Positions 34,258-42,481 of a stretch of 64,000 nt of DNA are shown here, in pieces (positions within the stretch are counted from its first letter, which is position 1; the number at the start of each line of letters is the position of its first letter). The stretch is from Anaerolineales bacterium (GTDB lineage Bacteria > Chloroflexota > Anaerolineae > Aggregatilineales > UBA2796). Where the stretch lies: NCBI GenBank assembly GCA_015075625.1, contig JABTTZ010000003.1, forward strand, positions 558,001 through 622,000, given 5' to 3'. Made by a program: the position numbers and the translations under genes. Below the pieces are notes generated by a model. The model saw nothing but the letters and a program-made list of their open reading frames with translations. It had not been told where the DNA came from and did no database searches.

Positions 34258-35697
34258 CTATTCTCCTGGCGCCCATAGCCGTATACTGTCAATTCCCACA
34301 TACAGGTCTACGCCCCAACAATTCGACACTGAAATGCGGTAATCACCCACACTTAGTTCGTTGTCAAATATTATGGTTCGCTCTGTCCAACCCGATAGAT
34401 TTTCAATCAAATCTGCTTTGATAAGGTTGCCTTGAGCATCGCTCACGCTCCATTCAACATTAAGTCTGTTGTTATATATTTTTGCCGTGATTTTTTCGAC
34501 TGGTCTATCTACAGTAAAGTCAACGAATATTGTTGTTTGGTTTGTACAGTCGTTCGGGCTGCTTACGATTGTTGACTTATACCACCGCGATCCCCCATCA
34601 CCCCCGCTTTCTTGGATCACACCAAGTCCGATTGATGGTGGAGTTGTGTACGGGTATGTGACAGGATCGAAAGTGATTATGCGCGGCTCAATAACATCAG
34701 CGCAGCCGCACCCTGAACAATCGTATACGGCGTAAATCCCACTTTGGGACGCCGCTTGTAAGCCAACTAGTCCCAACGTTTCCATGAATAGCCTGAATTC
34801 GTTTATGAGCGCTTGATTCGGGTCATAAATGACCCCAGATACAGCGTCTAGTACGTCTTGGATGTTTTCTTCTGTGACACCTCGATCTGGCGTGACGGCG
34901 CAGTAGATCGCACAGGCTATATCGCTCCATAGAGCAGCATCATCCAATGCATTCTGAAGAGATGGGAGATCGCTTAAGAATAGAGCATTAACAAATCTTT
35001 TCGCTGCGTCAGACACTGCGGAAATCAAGACGCCGACAACCGGAAGTTTCTCTGCTAGCTTAACCCCCATGAGGCTTTCTATTATGTCAATAACTGTTTC
35101 ATTTCTTGATTTTTGACCCTCACGTGCCTCAATAATAAGCCCTACAACCTTCTTGATAATCCCCTCTGCTAAAAAACCCGCCACATTGCACGAATCCTGA
35201 TCATCCTCTCCTGTACTTTCGGGCAAGGGAAACGTCGTTCCATCAGCACCCTTATCACCCTTATCCCCTTTTTCGCCTTGTGCGCCGGGGATGCCTTGCT
35301 CCCCCTGTATACCACGTTCCCCTTGCTCTCCCTGTATGCCACGCTCTCCTTGTACCCCCTGAGCGCCACAAGTGGAGAAATCACCAATGGGTATCCATGC
35401 CCCATCAGAGAAAATCTGTAGCTCACACCCCATAACGCGAATGTCTTCAATCATTGTGCAAGCGTCCTGCTGAAAGATGCTAATCAAGTTCCCCGCTCGA
35501 CGGGTAGCAAGGGTGATCTCTTCAATTGTTCCCTGATAAGTTTGGGGCGCTAGAAGGGACGTAAGCGCCCCTAGAATGTAGGGGCGCCAGGCACGGTTGA
35601 ATGTAACACAGATAAGATCGCCCGGATCGTTTGGTTCGATTCCGGGCGGCGTTACAGGGAGAGGGAAGGGTGCTTGTGGAAAGACGACGATACTCAC
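34258..35697 (-). CDS. Collagen-like-repeat fibre/surface protein
   Basis: 479 residues from a GTG start. Residues about 105-155 are Gly-X-Y triplets ('GERGIQGEQGERGIQGEQG', 'GEKGDKGDKGADG'), a collagen-like triple helix. The preceding part ('SDGAWIPIGDFSTCGAQG') is typical of phage fibre trimers. Following parts are helical, with a CGC motif ('YDCSGCGCADVIEP') and a C-terminal beta-sandwich-like domain ('AKIYNNRLNVEWSVSDAQG', 'SVSNCWGVDLYVGIDSIRLW') that could bind carbohydrate. It is 6 bp downstream of another unknown gene and upstream of a holin-like gene. A virion fibre is the favoured reading, a secreted host-surface protein the alternative. Confidence 0.7.
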   Translation of the reverse strand: MSIVVFPQAPFPLPVTPPGIEPNDPGDLICVTFNRAWRPYILGALTSLLAPQTYQGTIEEITLATRRAGNLISIFQQDACTMIEDIRVMGCELQIFSDGAWIPIGDFSTCGAQGVQGERGIQGEQGERGIQGEQGIPGAQGEKGDKGDKGADGTTFPLPESTGEDDQDSCNVAGFLAEGIIKKVVGLIIEAREGQKSRNETVIDIIESLMGVKLAEKLPVVGVLISAVSDAAKRFVNALFLSDLPSLQNALDDAALWSDIACAIYCAVTPDRGVTEENIQDVLDAVSGVIYDPNQALINEFRLFMETLGLVGLQAASQSGIYAVYDCSGCGCADVIEPRIITFDPVTYPYTTPPSIGLGVIQESGGDGGSRWYKSTIVSSPNDCTNQTTIFVDFTVDRPVEKITAKIYNNRLNVEWSVSDAQGNLIKADLIENLSGWTERTIIFDNELSVGDYRISVSNCWGVDLYVGIDSIRLWAPGE

Positions 35698-35703
35698 GGA
35701 ATC

Positions 35704-36654
35704 TCACTTCCGAAATCGTTTGGTTGCTTTCACAAGCGCTGTTAGGTCATTCTCATACCTGTCCGATGGTGCTACCGCTGGATCGTCAATGTCTGCCGCA
35801 ATCCCATTCAAAATCGCGTCCCGCAACGCTTGCACAGCGGTATCGCCGGTGTTCACGCTATCGCCCTCAAAGAGGGCTGGAGTAAAGGAAGGGATATAAA
35901 TCCCGTGCGAGTAACTGGTCCCCGCTGCGGTAAAGTTGAACAATGCGCCTTTCTGTACCTCGCAATAAGCGACAGGGACAGTATCTAAGCCGCCCGGTAA
36001 GCTTAACCCAAACTCCAAACTGGCACTGACAATGATTCCGTCAATCACATCATCAAGGGCAGTTGCAAGCACATTCGCCAACTGCTGAAAACGCGCAAGG
36101 GTGATCCCCGTGCTAGGGATATGAAAAGGGACGCTATAGGTATCGCCGTCGGCATCCCGAACGGAAAAGGAAATAACACTGATAGCCATTTTATCCTCCG
36201 TGTGAACTCCCCCGATTGGCGCTTGCACATACGATAGCGCCATCCAAGCAATTGAGGATGTGACATTTTGTGGGCTGATACCTGCATTTACAATATCAAC
36301 ACGTTTAACCACACCTGCATTGCCAGACGGAATGGGCAACGACACCCAATTCGCAACTGTACTGAACAAGTCATATGCGCCAATATTGAGACCATCTATA
36401 AAGACATCAACTAGGGAACCTTCTGGCGAATTGAAAAAAAGCATATCAAACGAATCAGCAATGACGTAGAGTGTTGCCGCAGCGCCGGGGATACCCGTTG
36501 CAGCCGCAGCACTTCCTAGCCCTACGCCCGCGTAATATGCCCATGATTTGTTTTCGCCAGCGATAAAGTCAGTTGCCACGCGCCAACCCACATTCAAGAT
36601 AGGACCCGCCAGTGCAGCCCGAATATCAAAAATTTCATAGGGTTGGTAGATCAC
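35704..36654 (-). CDS. Putative structural protein of the integrated element
   Basis: About 316 residues from a GTG at 36654 that has GAGGA 6-7 nt upstream; an ATG at 36678 lacks a site. The first third holds a hydrophobic Gly/Ala-rich segment ('YYAGVGLGSAAAATGIPGAA') and the rest is beta-rich ('LVDVFIDGLNIGAYDLFST', 'FSVRDADGDTYSVPFHIPS', 'YCEVQKGALFNFTAAG'). No family is recognised. First gene of the rightmost block and next to attR. With the collagen-repeat gene 6 bp away, a virion or surface role is a guess from position. Confidence 0.5.
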   Translation of the reverse strand: MIYQPYEIFDIRAALAGPILNVGWRVATDFIAGENKSWAYYAGVGLGSAAAATGIPGAAATLYVIADSFDMLFFNSPEGSLVDVFIDGLNIGAYDLFSTVANWVSLPIPSGNAGVVKRVDIVNAGISPQNVTSSIAWMALSYVQAPIGGVHTEDKMAISVISFSVRDADGDTYSVPFHIPSTGITLARFQQLANVLATALDDVIDGIIVSASLEFGLSLPGGLDTVPVAYCEVQKGALFNFTAAGTSYSHGIYIPSFTPALFEGDSVNTGDTAVQALRDAILNGIAADIDDPAVAPSDRYENDLTALVKATKRFRK

Positions 36655-36758
36655 GAATCGTCCTCGCCGCGATTTCATGCGAACGCGGCAAGCGTACAGG
36701 AGTTCTAGGTGACAATCAAGATGAGTTGGGAGGTAATTAGGGGAAAATGTGCAAGTTT

Positions 36759-36800
36759 CTCTTAATCAATTGGTTAGAGGTTCGAGTCCTCTCGGAAGCA
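36759..36800 (+). repeat. attR: 42-bp copy of the tRNA-Lys 3' end
   Basis: Identical to 26963-27004. It lacks the 5' half of the tRNA, so it is not a functional gene. It marks the right junction of the element. Confidence 0.92.
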
Positions 36801-36804
36801 CTTT

Positions 36805-36840
36805 GCCCCGTCGCCATATAGGTAGATGGGGCTTTTTCTT
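36805..36840 (+). terminator. Original terminator of tRNA-Lys, displaced by the element
   Basis: An 8-bp stem GCCCCGTC/GATGGGGC (one G-T pair) is followed by TTTTTCTT, starting 5 bp after attR. Its position right behind the tRNA 3' end copy suggests it ended the tRNA transcript before insertion. The 36841-37054 stretch after it shows no gene. Confidence 0.75.
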
Positions 36841-37054
36841 GTGTTGAACGTGTTTACCCTGTATTCACCGAAAGGGGTAGGTTGAGCGCAAGCGCATAAC
36901 GCCTTGTAAAAAGTCTGGTTGTAGTCTAACCCGCAAGGGTACTGCTATAGCGATAACCCGTCAGCCCGATAAGCCCTCAGGGTAAGATTCCCCTAGCTCT
37001 CACCGTCCATAACGAGCGCCAACACATGTCTAACACAGCGAGGCTACCCCACCC

Positions 37055-38314
37055 GTGCAATCCCTCACGCAGTTATTTGCCCGCCCCAACCATGCTCCCG
37101 CCACATCAGGACACCGCCTTGTCTGGGCGGTCAGTTTGGGTCACTTAGCCAACGACATTTGTATGTCCACTGGACCGGTCACGATGACCTTCCTTGCCAC
37201 CTACATCTTGAAGATTAGCCCCATTCAAGTGGGATTGGCGATCAGCCTGCGCGAGTTTATCGGCGCAGTCTCGCAGCCCTTTTTCGGCTGGCTTACAGAT
37301 CGCAGCGGGGGGCGAATTCAAGCCCCATCCGGTGTTTTGTGGGTTGCCCTGATGACACTCTGCGCCATCTTCCTTGCCATGACCGGAAACTTTTACCTGA
37401 CGCTGATTCCCTATGCGCTGGCGGCAGTGGGAAGCGGGGCGTTTCACCCCGTTGGGGCAATGCACGCCTCTGGCTTGAAACAAAGCGGGTCGGCACGGAA
37501 CACCGCTTATTTTTTCCTTGCCGGGCAGACGGGGCTTGCCATGGGACCGCTGTTGGCGGGGTTGCTTTTGGATAACGCACTGCGTGCCAGCGGTGGCGAA
37601 CCTGCACCGATGCATATGCTACCCATGCTCTCCCTACTGGTGCTGGTACTGCCTGCGGTGATCTTCATGGGGTTAAGCCTTCCCAACCGCAGCACTTATG
37701 CCAATGCCCAGAAAGCAACCGTTGGCGAAAGCGTCAATGTGTGGCAATCCCTGAAAGCGGTAGGGTGGGGGACATTGGCGCTGTTGGGCGTATTTATCAT
37801 TCTCCGCAGCATCGTCCATTTGGGAACAGCAAATTTCCTCCCTTTCATTTTTGCTGATAAGGGGTGGCAACCTAGCGAATATGGGGGGATAACGAGCTTA
37901 TTTTGGATTTCCTCCGCCGTTGCGGGGGTCATCTTTGGGCGGTTGGCAGATCGCTTTGACCGCCGCCGTGTGATTGCCATCAGCCTTGTCCTTGCCGCGC
38001 CGTTGGTCGTCCTTTTGCCACTGATTGACTCAAAGATAGCGCTGGTGGTGGCCATGGCAACCGGCGCCATGGCGGGTGGGGCATTTCCGGCGGTGGTTGT
38101 TGTTGCCCAAAGTTTGCTGCCGGGGAGTAAGGGATTTGCTTCTGGGTTGATTCTCGGCGCGATCTTTGCGACGGGGGCGGGGGGAAGTCAGGTGTTGGGT
38201 GTTCTTATTGACCGGATCGGGTTTTCCGGGGCATTTCAGGTGGTGGGAGTCATCGCCCTGATCGCCGCCGGCGTCGCGCTGCTGCTACCGCATCGTTTTT
38301 CAGGCAAGGGGTGA
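37055..38314 (+). CDS. MFS transporter, fosmidomycin-resistance (Fsr)-like
   Basis: 419 residues from a GTG, with about 12 membrane helices. The Fsr-like subset signatures are 'SLGHLANDICMSTGPV' near the N-terminus, the MFS loop 'GWLTDRSGGR' and 'AVGSGAFHPVGAMHASGL' in helix 4; a second loop is 'GRLADRFDRRRV'. MFS proteins export drugs or move small solutes using the proton gradient. Substrate cannot be assigned. It is the first host gene right of the integrated element. Confidence 0.85.
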   Translation: MQSLTQLFARPNHAPATSGHRLVWAVSLGHLANDICMSTGPVTMTFLATYILKISPIQVGLAISLREFIGAVSQPFFGWLTDRSGGRIQAPSGVLWVALMTLCAIFLAMTGNFYLTLIPYALAAVGSGAFHPVGAMHASGLKQSGSARNTAYFFLAGQTGLAMGPLLAGLLLDNALRASGGEPAPMHMLPMLSLLVLVLPAVIFMGLSLPNRSTYANAQKATVGESVNVWQSLKAVGWGTLALLGVFIILRSIVHLGTANFLPFIFADKGWQPSEYGGITSLFWISSAVAGVIFGRLADRFDRRRVIAISLVLAAPLVVLLPLIDSKIALVVAMATGAMAGGAFPAVVVVAQSLLPGSKGFASGLILGAIFATGAGGSQVLGVLIDRIGFSGAFQVVGVIALIAAGVALLLPHRFSGKG

Positions 38315-38322
38315 GGGATAAC

Positions 38323-38775
38323 TCATCCCGCAATTGGGGCAGCCTTAGCCTCGCTAACGCCCGCTGCGGATTGAACGTCCAGGGCGGCTGCCAACTTTTG
38401 GGTGTCTTCATACAGGCGCATCTGGGCAATCTGTCCCCACTTCAAACGGATGAATTGGGCAACCTCGTTGGTATAGAGTTGCCCATTTTTGAGGGTGGCG
38501 CTGACCTGAAATTGAACAGCGATGGGTGTATCCCAGGGCAACCCCTGAATCACCACACCGCGCACCGTGAACTGAATACCGGGAAAGATTCGATAAAGGC
38601 GTGTATACCACTGCCCAATACCATCGCGGCTGTGGCGCTCCCCGCCGAGGGATAAATCGCCAGCGACATGGTGGTAAGCCGAGGGGCTAAACTGCCTCAC
38701 TATCGCCTCGTAATCGCCCTGATTGAGCTTTTGGAAGTTACTCAGCAGTTTCCGCCGAACAATGGTGTGATACAC
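38323..38775 (-). CDS. SnoaL/NTF2-like ester-cyclase family protein
   Basis: 150 residues from a GTG with GGAG 8 nt upstream. 'LSNFQKLNQGDYEAIVRQF', 'DGIGQWYTRLYRIFPGIQFT' and 'RGVVIQGLPWDTPIAVQFQV' give the alpha plus beta NTF2-like cone of SnoaL-type proteins, including ketosteroid isomerase and polyketide cyclase relatives. The substrate is unknown. It is convergent with the MFS gene, with an 8-bp gap. Confidence 0.75.
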   Translation of the reverse strand: MYHTIVRRKLLSNFQKLNQGDYEAIVRQFSPSAYHHVAGDLSLGGERHSRDGIGQWYTRLYRIFPGIQFTVRGVVIQGLPWDTPIAVQFQVSATLKNGQLYTNEVAQFIRLKWGQIAQMRLYEDTQKLAAALDVQSAAGVSEAKAAPIAG

Positions 38776-38885
38776 AGATAGAATCTCCGTTCATCGATCC
38801 GCCCATAGCGTTGCTAAGTTCATCATCCCCTTCCTCTCTCATCATAACGTGCGGGGAGAGAGGAAAGAGCGTGAGAACAGTCAAT

Positions 38886-40679
38886 CTATCCCGTGATCGG
38901 GACGCTCACCAACGTACCAGAGACGATGATCACGTAGGGCGCGTAAACCCACCCTGTATATGCCCCAAAACGCACTTGCAGCCAAGTGTTGTTGCTGTTG
39001 CGCCCGATGATGTCTACCACAGTTCCCCATTCCAAAATACCTTGTGTGGGGTAAGCGTTGCTCGGTCCTGTGCGCAGTTGCAAGCCGCTGATCAGCTTGC
39101 CGCGGACGCCGGTGGGGATGGGGTTGGGCGGTGGGGTGACCCCGCCAATGGGCAGTGTCAGGATTGACCCGCTGAGGATGCGCAGATAGGGTGCATAGAC
39201 CCATCCGGCAATTCCCGTTTGGGTTGCCATACGCACCCATGAACCATCGGCGTTGCGCTCATACAACTGCATAAGCGTCCCGCGCGGGATGCTCGTCAGA
39301 CGTGGGTAGCTGACGCCCGGTCCGATACGGACGTTCAAGGCACTGGCAAAATCGACCATTGCCGTTGTCCCCGTCAGGTTGGGAGGGGGCTGCCCGCCAA
39401 AGGGGTAGAGGATCGGTTGCTGCCCATCGGGGGGAGTCCACGTGAGGAAGGTGACGCCCTGACCGCGATCTTGGAAGTATTCGAGGCGGAGCGTGTGACA
39501 GCCAGAGGCAAGATTCACCGTTGCTTGGTAGGTCGTTGCTGCCTGCAAACGCCATTGATCAATGATGAGGATGTTATCGACAAACAGCCGCGCCCCATCG
39601 TCAACAGTGAGGAAGAAGGTCGTTGGGCGTCCAAAGCCACAGACACGGCGCGTCCAACGGGCGCTGAAGTTCTCCCGCACCCCAGATGTCGGCGGCTGAT
39701 TCGTCCATGTGGCATTAATCCCGCTCCGTCCTTCGTTGCGGGTAAAGCCCGGCGATCCACTCAGGTGCTGGTTGGGGAAATATTCAGCATACCACTCGTC
39801 GCTTTGGATGGGGGGACCAATTGCCAGATCGTAGGTGAGGCGGGCGGTTGCCTCACCAAAGAAATGGCTGTATTCAACGCGCAAGGTGTGGAGTCCCGCC
39901 CCAATCGCCACATCAATGCTATATGCCGTAAGGGGTTGGTCAAACCAGCGGTCAATGATCAATATGTCATCAATAAAAAGGCGCACCCCGCCCTTGCCAG
40001 CAAGCAAGAAGCGATACGTTGCCGCGCTGAAAGGGAACGTCCCCGTCCAGCGAGCGCTGAAGTTATCAGCGTAAATGAAGGGATCGGGCGAGCCAAAGCC
40101 CCAAAAGTAATTGATCGCATACTCATAGCGGGTGATCGTTGGGTAGCCAGAGAGGTACGGGTTATTGAAGTACTGAGCCGTCCAAGCCGAACTAGGCGTT
40201 TGCACCAAATCCCACGAGACCGCGATTCGCGCCTCACCCTGCGCCTGATAGTAATCGACGCGCAGGGAGTGATTGCCCGTCGCTAGGGTGTAGTTCACAT
40301 AGTAGGTCGTCGCTGCTTGGTCGCGCCATGCATCAAGAATCAAAATACCATCTACAAAAACGCGCACGCCGTCGTCAGCGGTGATGGTGAAGCGGTAGGT
40401 TCCGGCGTTGAAATATTGGATAGACTGCCACGAGGCTGACCAATAGGTAGAACCAATGCCCACGCCGGGGGGATTGAACCCCCAGTTGAAAACGACAGCC
40501 GGATCGATCCGGTAAAAGACAGGCGCTCCCGAAAGCGTTGGATTTCCGTAATAAGCCCCTGTCCAGTTTGAACCCGTCTCGGCACGAGCAGGGGGTGGGG
40601 CAGTAAGCGCCCCAAACGCGCAGACAATAATCAGCGCTATACGCACGACACGGGCGAGTCTTGCACTCCGGTTTTTCAT
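38886..40679 (-). CDS. Secreted protein with three PA14-like and two SH3b domains
   Basis: 597 residues with a signal peptide ('IALIIVCAFGALTAPPPARA'). Three PA14-like beta-barrel units (about 35-165, 170-300, 305-435) each contain 'ADDGVRVFVDGILILDAW' or a close variant ('LFIDDILIIDRW', 'LFVDNILIIDQW') and an 'HTLRVEY' strand. Two SH3b domains follow ('VRIGPGVSYPRLTSIPRG', 'LRTGPSNAYPTQGILEWG'), both ending 'GWVYAPY'. PA14 domains bind sugars and SH3b domains bind wall peptides, so it may bridge the wall to glycans. No catalytic motif is seen. Confidence 0.82.
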   Translation of the reverse strand: MKNRSARLARVVRIALIIVCAFGALTAPPPARAETGSNWTGAYYGNPTLSGAPVFYRIDPAVVFNWGFNPPGVGIGSTYWSASWQSIQYFNAGTYRFTITADDGVRVFVDGILILDAWRDQAATTYYVNYTLATGNHSLRVDYYQAQGEARIAVSWDLVQTPSSAWTAQYFNNPYLSGYPTITRYEYAINYFWGFGSPDPFIYADNFSARWTGTFPFSAATYRFLLAGKGGVRLFIDDILIIDRWFDQPLTAYSIDVAIGAGLHTLRVEYSHFFGEATARLTYDLAIGPPIQSDEWYAEYFPNQHLSGSPGFTRNEGRSGINATWTNQPPTSGVRENFSARWTRRVCGFGRPTTFFLTVDDGARLFVDNILIIDQWRLQAATTYQATVNLASGCHTLRLEYFQDRGQGVTFLTWTPPDGQQPILYPFGGQPPPNLTGTTAMVDFASALNVRIGPGVSYPRLTSIPRGTLMQLYERNADGSWVRMATQTGIAGWVYAPYLRILSGSILTLPIGGVTPPPNPIPTGVRGKLISGLQLRTGPSNAYPTQGILEWGTVVDIIGRNSNNTWLQVRFGAYTGWVYAPYVIIVSGTLVSVPITG

Positions 40680-40870
40680 GCCACCCCATCCCCTCTCTGA
40701 ATAAAACTTCCTCCATTCTACACCACTCGCAAGGAGAACGTGTTATTCATGCATCCAACGCGCCAAGAGATCGTTATGGTGTCGTAGGTTGTCATGAAGA
40801 TGTGGCGTTGACTAGAGGGTAAAGGGCAGCGTGATTGTGGAGTATGAGGGGGAAAGATTTTGTCTTTGTG

Positions 40871-40953
40871 CCGGTAGGGTAGGGGCGACCACATATGATC
40901 ATTCCTACCCTGTGCAAGAGAAAGTGACGGCGCACACGATGCGCCCCTACCGG
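40871..40953. repeat. Intergenic inverted repeat, REP/MITE-like
   Basis: The left arm (40871-40887, CCGGTAGGGTAGGGGCG) and the right arm (40941-40953, GCGCCCCTACCGG) pair over 9-13 bases; an inner CCTACCC at 40904-40910 offers an alternative. It lies in the 279-bp gap 40680-40958, which otherwise holds nothing I recognise. Confidence 0.45.
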
Positions 40954-40958
40954 ACAGC

Positions 40959-42317
40959 CTAACGACGCATCACCCGTCCAAGCGTATCACACGCCGGGCA
41001 GCCACCGCCGGGGCGGATAATGGCAAAGCCCCCTTGAGGGTCTTCGCCATAGTAATTGAAATCGACGTTGAAAATGATCATCAGGCGAACTTTTCCTGAG
41101 TTAGAGGCACGTACTGCCGCTTGCGCCAGCCACGCCGCATGTTCGCCTACATCCGTTCCCGCCGCCCACGCAAAGCCACCGGGCAACGGCGGGTAGCCCT
41201 CAGAGGTGAGGTAGCCAAGCTCGGTGAAACAGGCTTTTTTCCCGCCAAAGCCCTTTAAGCCCCGCGCCAACATCGTATCAAAATAGCGCGTTGGGTAGTT
41301 ATCTCCGCGTGGGTCGCCGCTCCGTTGGGTAGGGCTGACGATTCCTTCGTTGTAATGGATACCGATGCAATCGGCATAACGCCCCGCACCTGCCGCCGCC
41401 ATACCCGCCGTGTAGCGATCATCGTTCCAAACACGATCCGTCCCAAAGGCACCCTCCGCGCCGGTTGGGGCAGGCGCACCAGTAATCACTATGGTGCCCG
41501 GATTATTCGCCTTGATCGCGTTGTAAGCCTTCGCCAAAAGGCGGACGTACAGGGCGGGGTCGATGTAGCCTTGCGCCCATTCGCGGTCAATATTCTGCTC
41601 GTTCCAGATTTCGATAGCATCCGCGCCATTACGGGCAAGTTCGCCCACATAACCAGCATAGACATCATGGTAGGCGTCGTTCATCACCTGCCCTTTGTCA
41701 CCGATCACGGAAAGAAGAATTCGGAAGCCATTGGCGTGTGCTTCCCCGATCATCCCAATCGCACCACCATCCCCAGCATGTGCCTGCCGTTTCACCCATG
41801 TCATGCCCGCTGTGCGCATGGCATTCACTGTTCCACCACCTAAACCGTAGACTTGCCCGCCCAATTCAAAGCCGCCGGAGACAGATCCCCGCACCACTGG
41901 GGCGGGAAGGCTGCCACCATCCCCGCTTGGTGGGGGTGTGCTATCGCCACCGCTTGCCGCCGAAGCGGGTTCGGCAGGGGCGCTCGTCGGGGCGTCAGCG
42001 GGCGTTACGGGGAGGACGGCAATTCCAGTTGAGGAGGTGATCTGAATGTAATTGAGTGCCACCCAACCCGTCAGCCCGCCGGAAACGCCGTAGCCCCAGT
42101 TGCGGTCTTGGCTTTTCCCGCTCAAAACGATCTCTGCCCCTTTAGGAAGGGTTGTAATTTTGGTGGCGCGGCTGTTGGGCTGCGCACGCATGTTCAGCGA
42201 ACTGGCGGTGACGATGGCAGTTACCGTCTCTTGGGCGGTAGCAAGACCCATCCCAGAGAAAAGCAAGGCAATGATGATAAACAGCGCGAAGAACCGCGCA
42301 ACATAACGATGATCCAT
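40959..42317 (-). CDS. Secreted SH3b protein with clan-A glycosidase-like domain
   Basis: 452 residues. After a signal segment ('FALFIIIALLFSGMGLATAQ') comes one SH3b domain (about 35-95, 'SLNMRAQPNSRATKITTLPK'), a Pro/Ser/Ala linker, then a TIM-barrel-like domain (about 150-452). That domain has 'DAIEIWNEQNIDREW', with the Asn-Glu pair expected for the acid/base, and 'KKACFTELGYLTSEGY', a candidate nucleophile Glu, as in GH5/GH39-type enzymes. The C-terminus has 'CPACDTLGRV'. The domain is paralogous to that of the LysM protein at 46225-47655. The substrate is not known. Confidence 0.78.
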   Translation of the reverse strand: MDHRYVARFFALFIIIALLFSGMGLATAQETVTAIVTASSLNMRAQPNSRATKITTLPKGAEIVLSGKSQDRNWGYGVSGGLTGWVALNYIQITSSTGIAVLPVTPADAPTSAPAEPASAASGGDSTPPPSGDGGSLPAPVVRGSVSGGFELGGQVYGLGGGTVNAMRTAGMTWVKRQAHAGDGGAIGMIGEAHANGFRILLSVIGDKGQVMNDAYHDVYAGYVGELARNGADAIEIWNEQNIDREWAQGYIDPALYVRLLAKAYNAIKANNPGTIVITGAPAPTGAEGAFGTDRVWNDDRYTAGMAAAGAGRYADCIGIHYNEGIVSPTQRSGDPRGDNYPTRYFDTMLARGLKGFGGKKACFTELGYLTSEGYPPLPGGFAWAAGTDVGEHAAWLAQAAVRASNSGKVRLMIIFNVDFNYYGEDPQGGFAIIRPGGGCPACDTLGRVMRR

Positions 42318-42437
42318 TGAAAAAACCCCTCAACACATGATCAAATCGAACAGTGTGGGGATTATACCATTCGTGGGTTTGTGTTCAGGTGGAAAAGTGC
42401 GCTATTGTTAGCAGGGAGACACCATCGCTGCACAGGT

Positions 42438-42467
42438 TGAACACAGTTAAACACCATTAAACACAGT
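42438..42467 (+). repeat. Three tandem 10-bp repeats upstream of a hypothetical gene
   Basis: TTGAACACAG, TTAAACACCA and TTAAACACAG follow one another without gaps, ending 14 bp before the ATG at 42482. A 10-bp period is close to one helical turn, which suits a regulator binding one DNA face. Confidence 0.5.
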
Positions 42468-42481
42468 TTAGAGAGGGCGCC

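Larger units (their letters stand above)
26963..36800. mobile_element. 9.8-kb integrated genetic element in tRNA-Lys (prophage/satellite-like)
   Basis: Bounded by an exact 42-bp direct repeat of the tRNA-Lys 3' end. Just inside the left end is a tyrosine integrase gene. A leftward block carries methyltransferase, membrane, primase-helicase, exonuclease and small genes; a divergent repressor marks the switch; a late-looking block lies at the right end. Recognisable head, portal, terminase, relaxase and type IV secretion genes are all absent. A phage satellite, a small tailless virus or an integrative plasmid-like element are all possible. Confidence 0.88.

Noticed and set aside
36841-37054. 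Small RNA or gene between attR and the MFS gene
   Set aside because: Several short inverted repeats exist, but no conserved fold, promoter or ORF could be supported.
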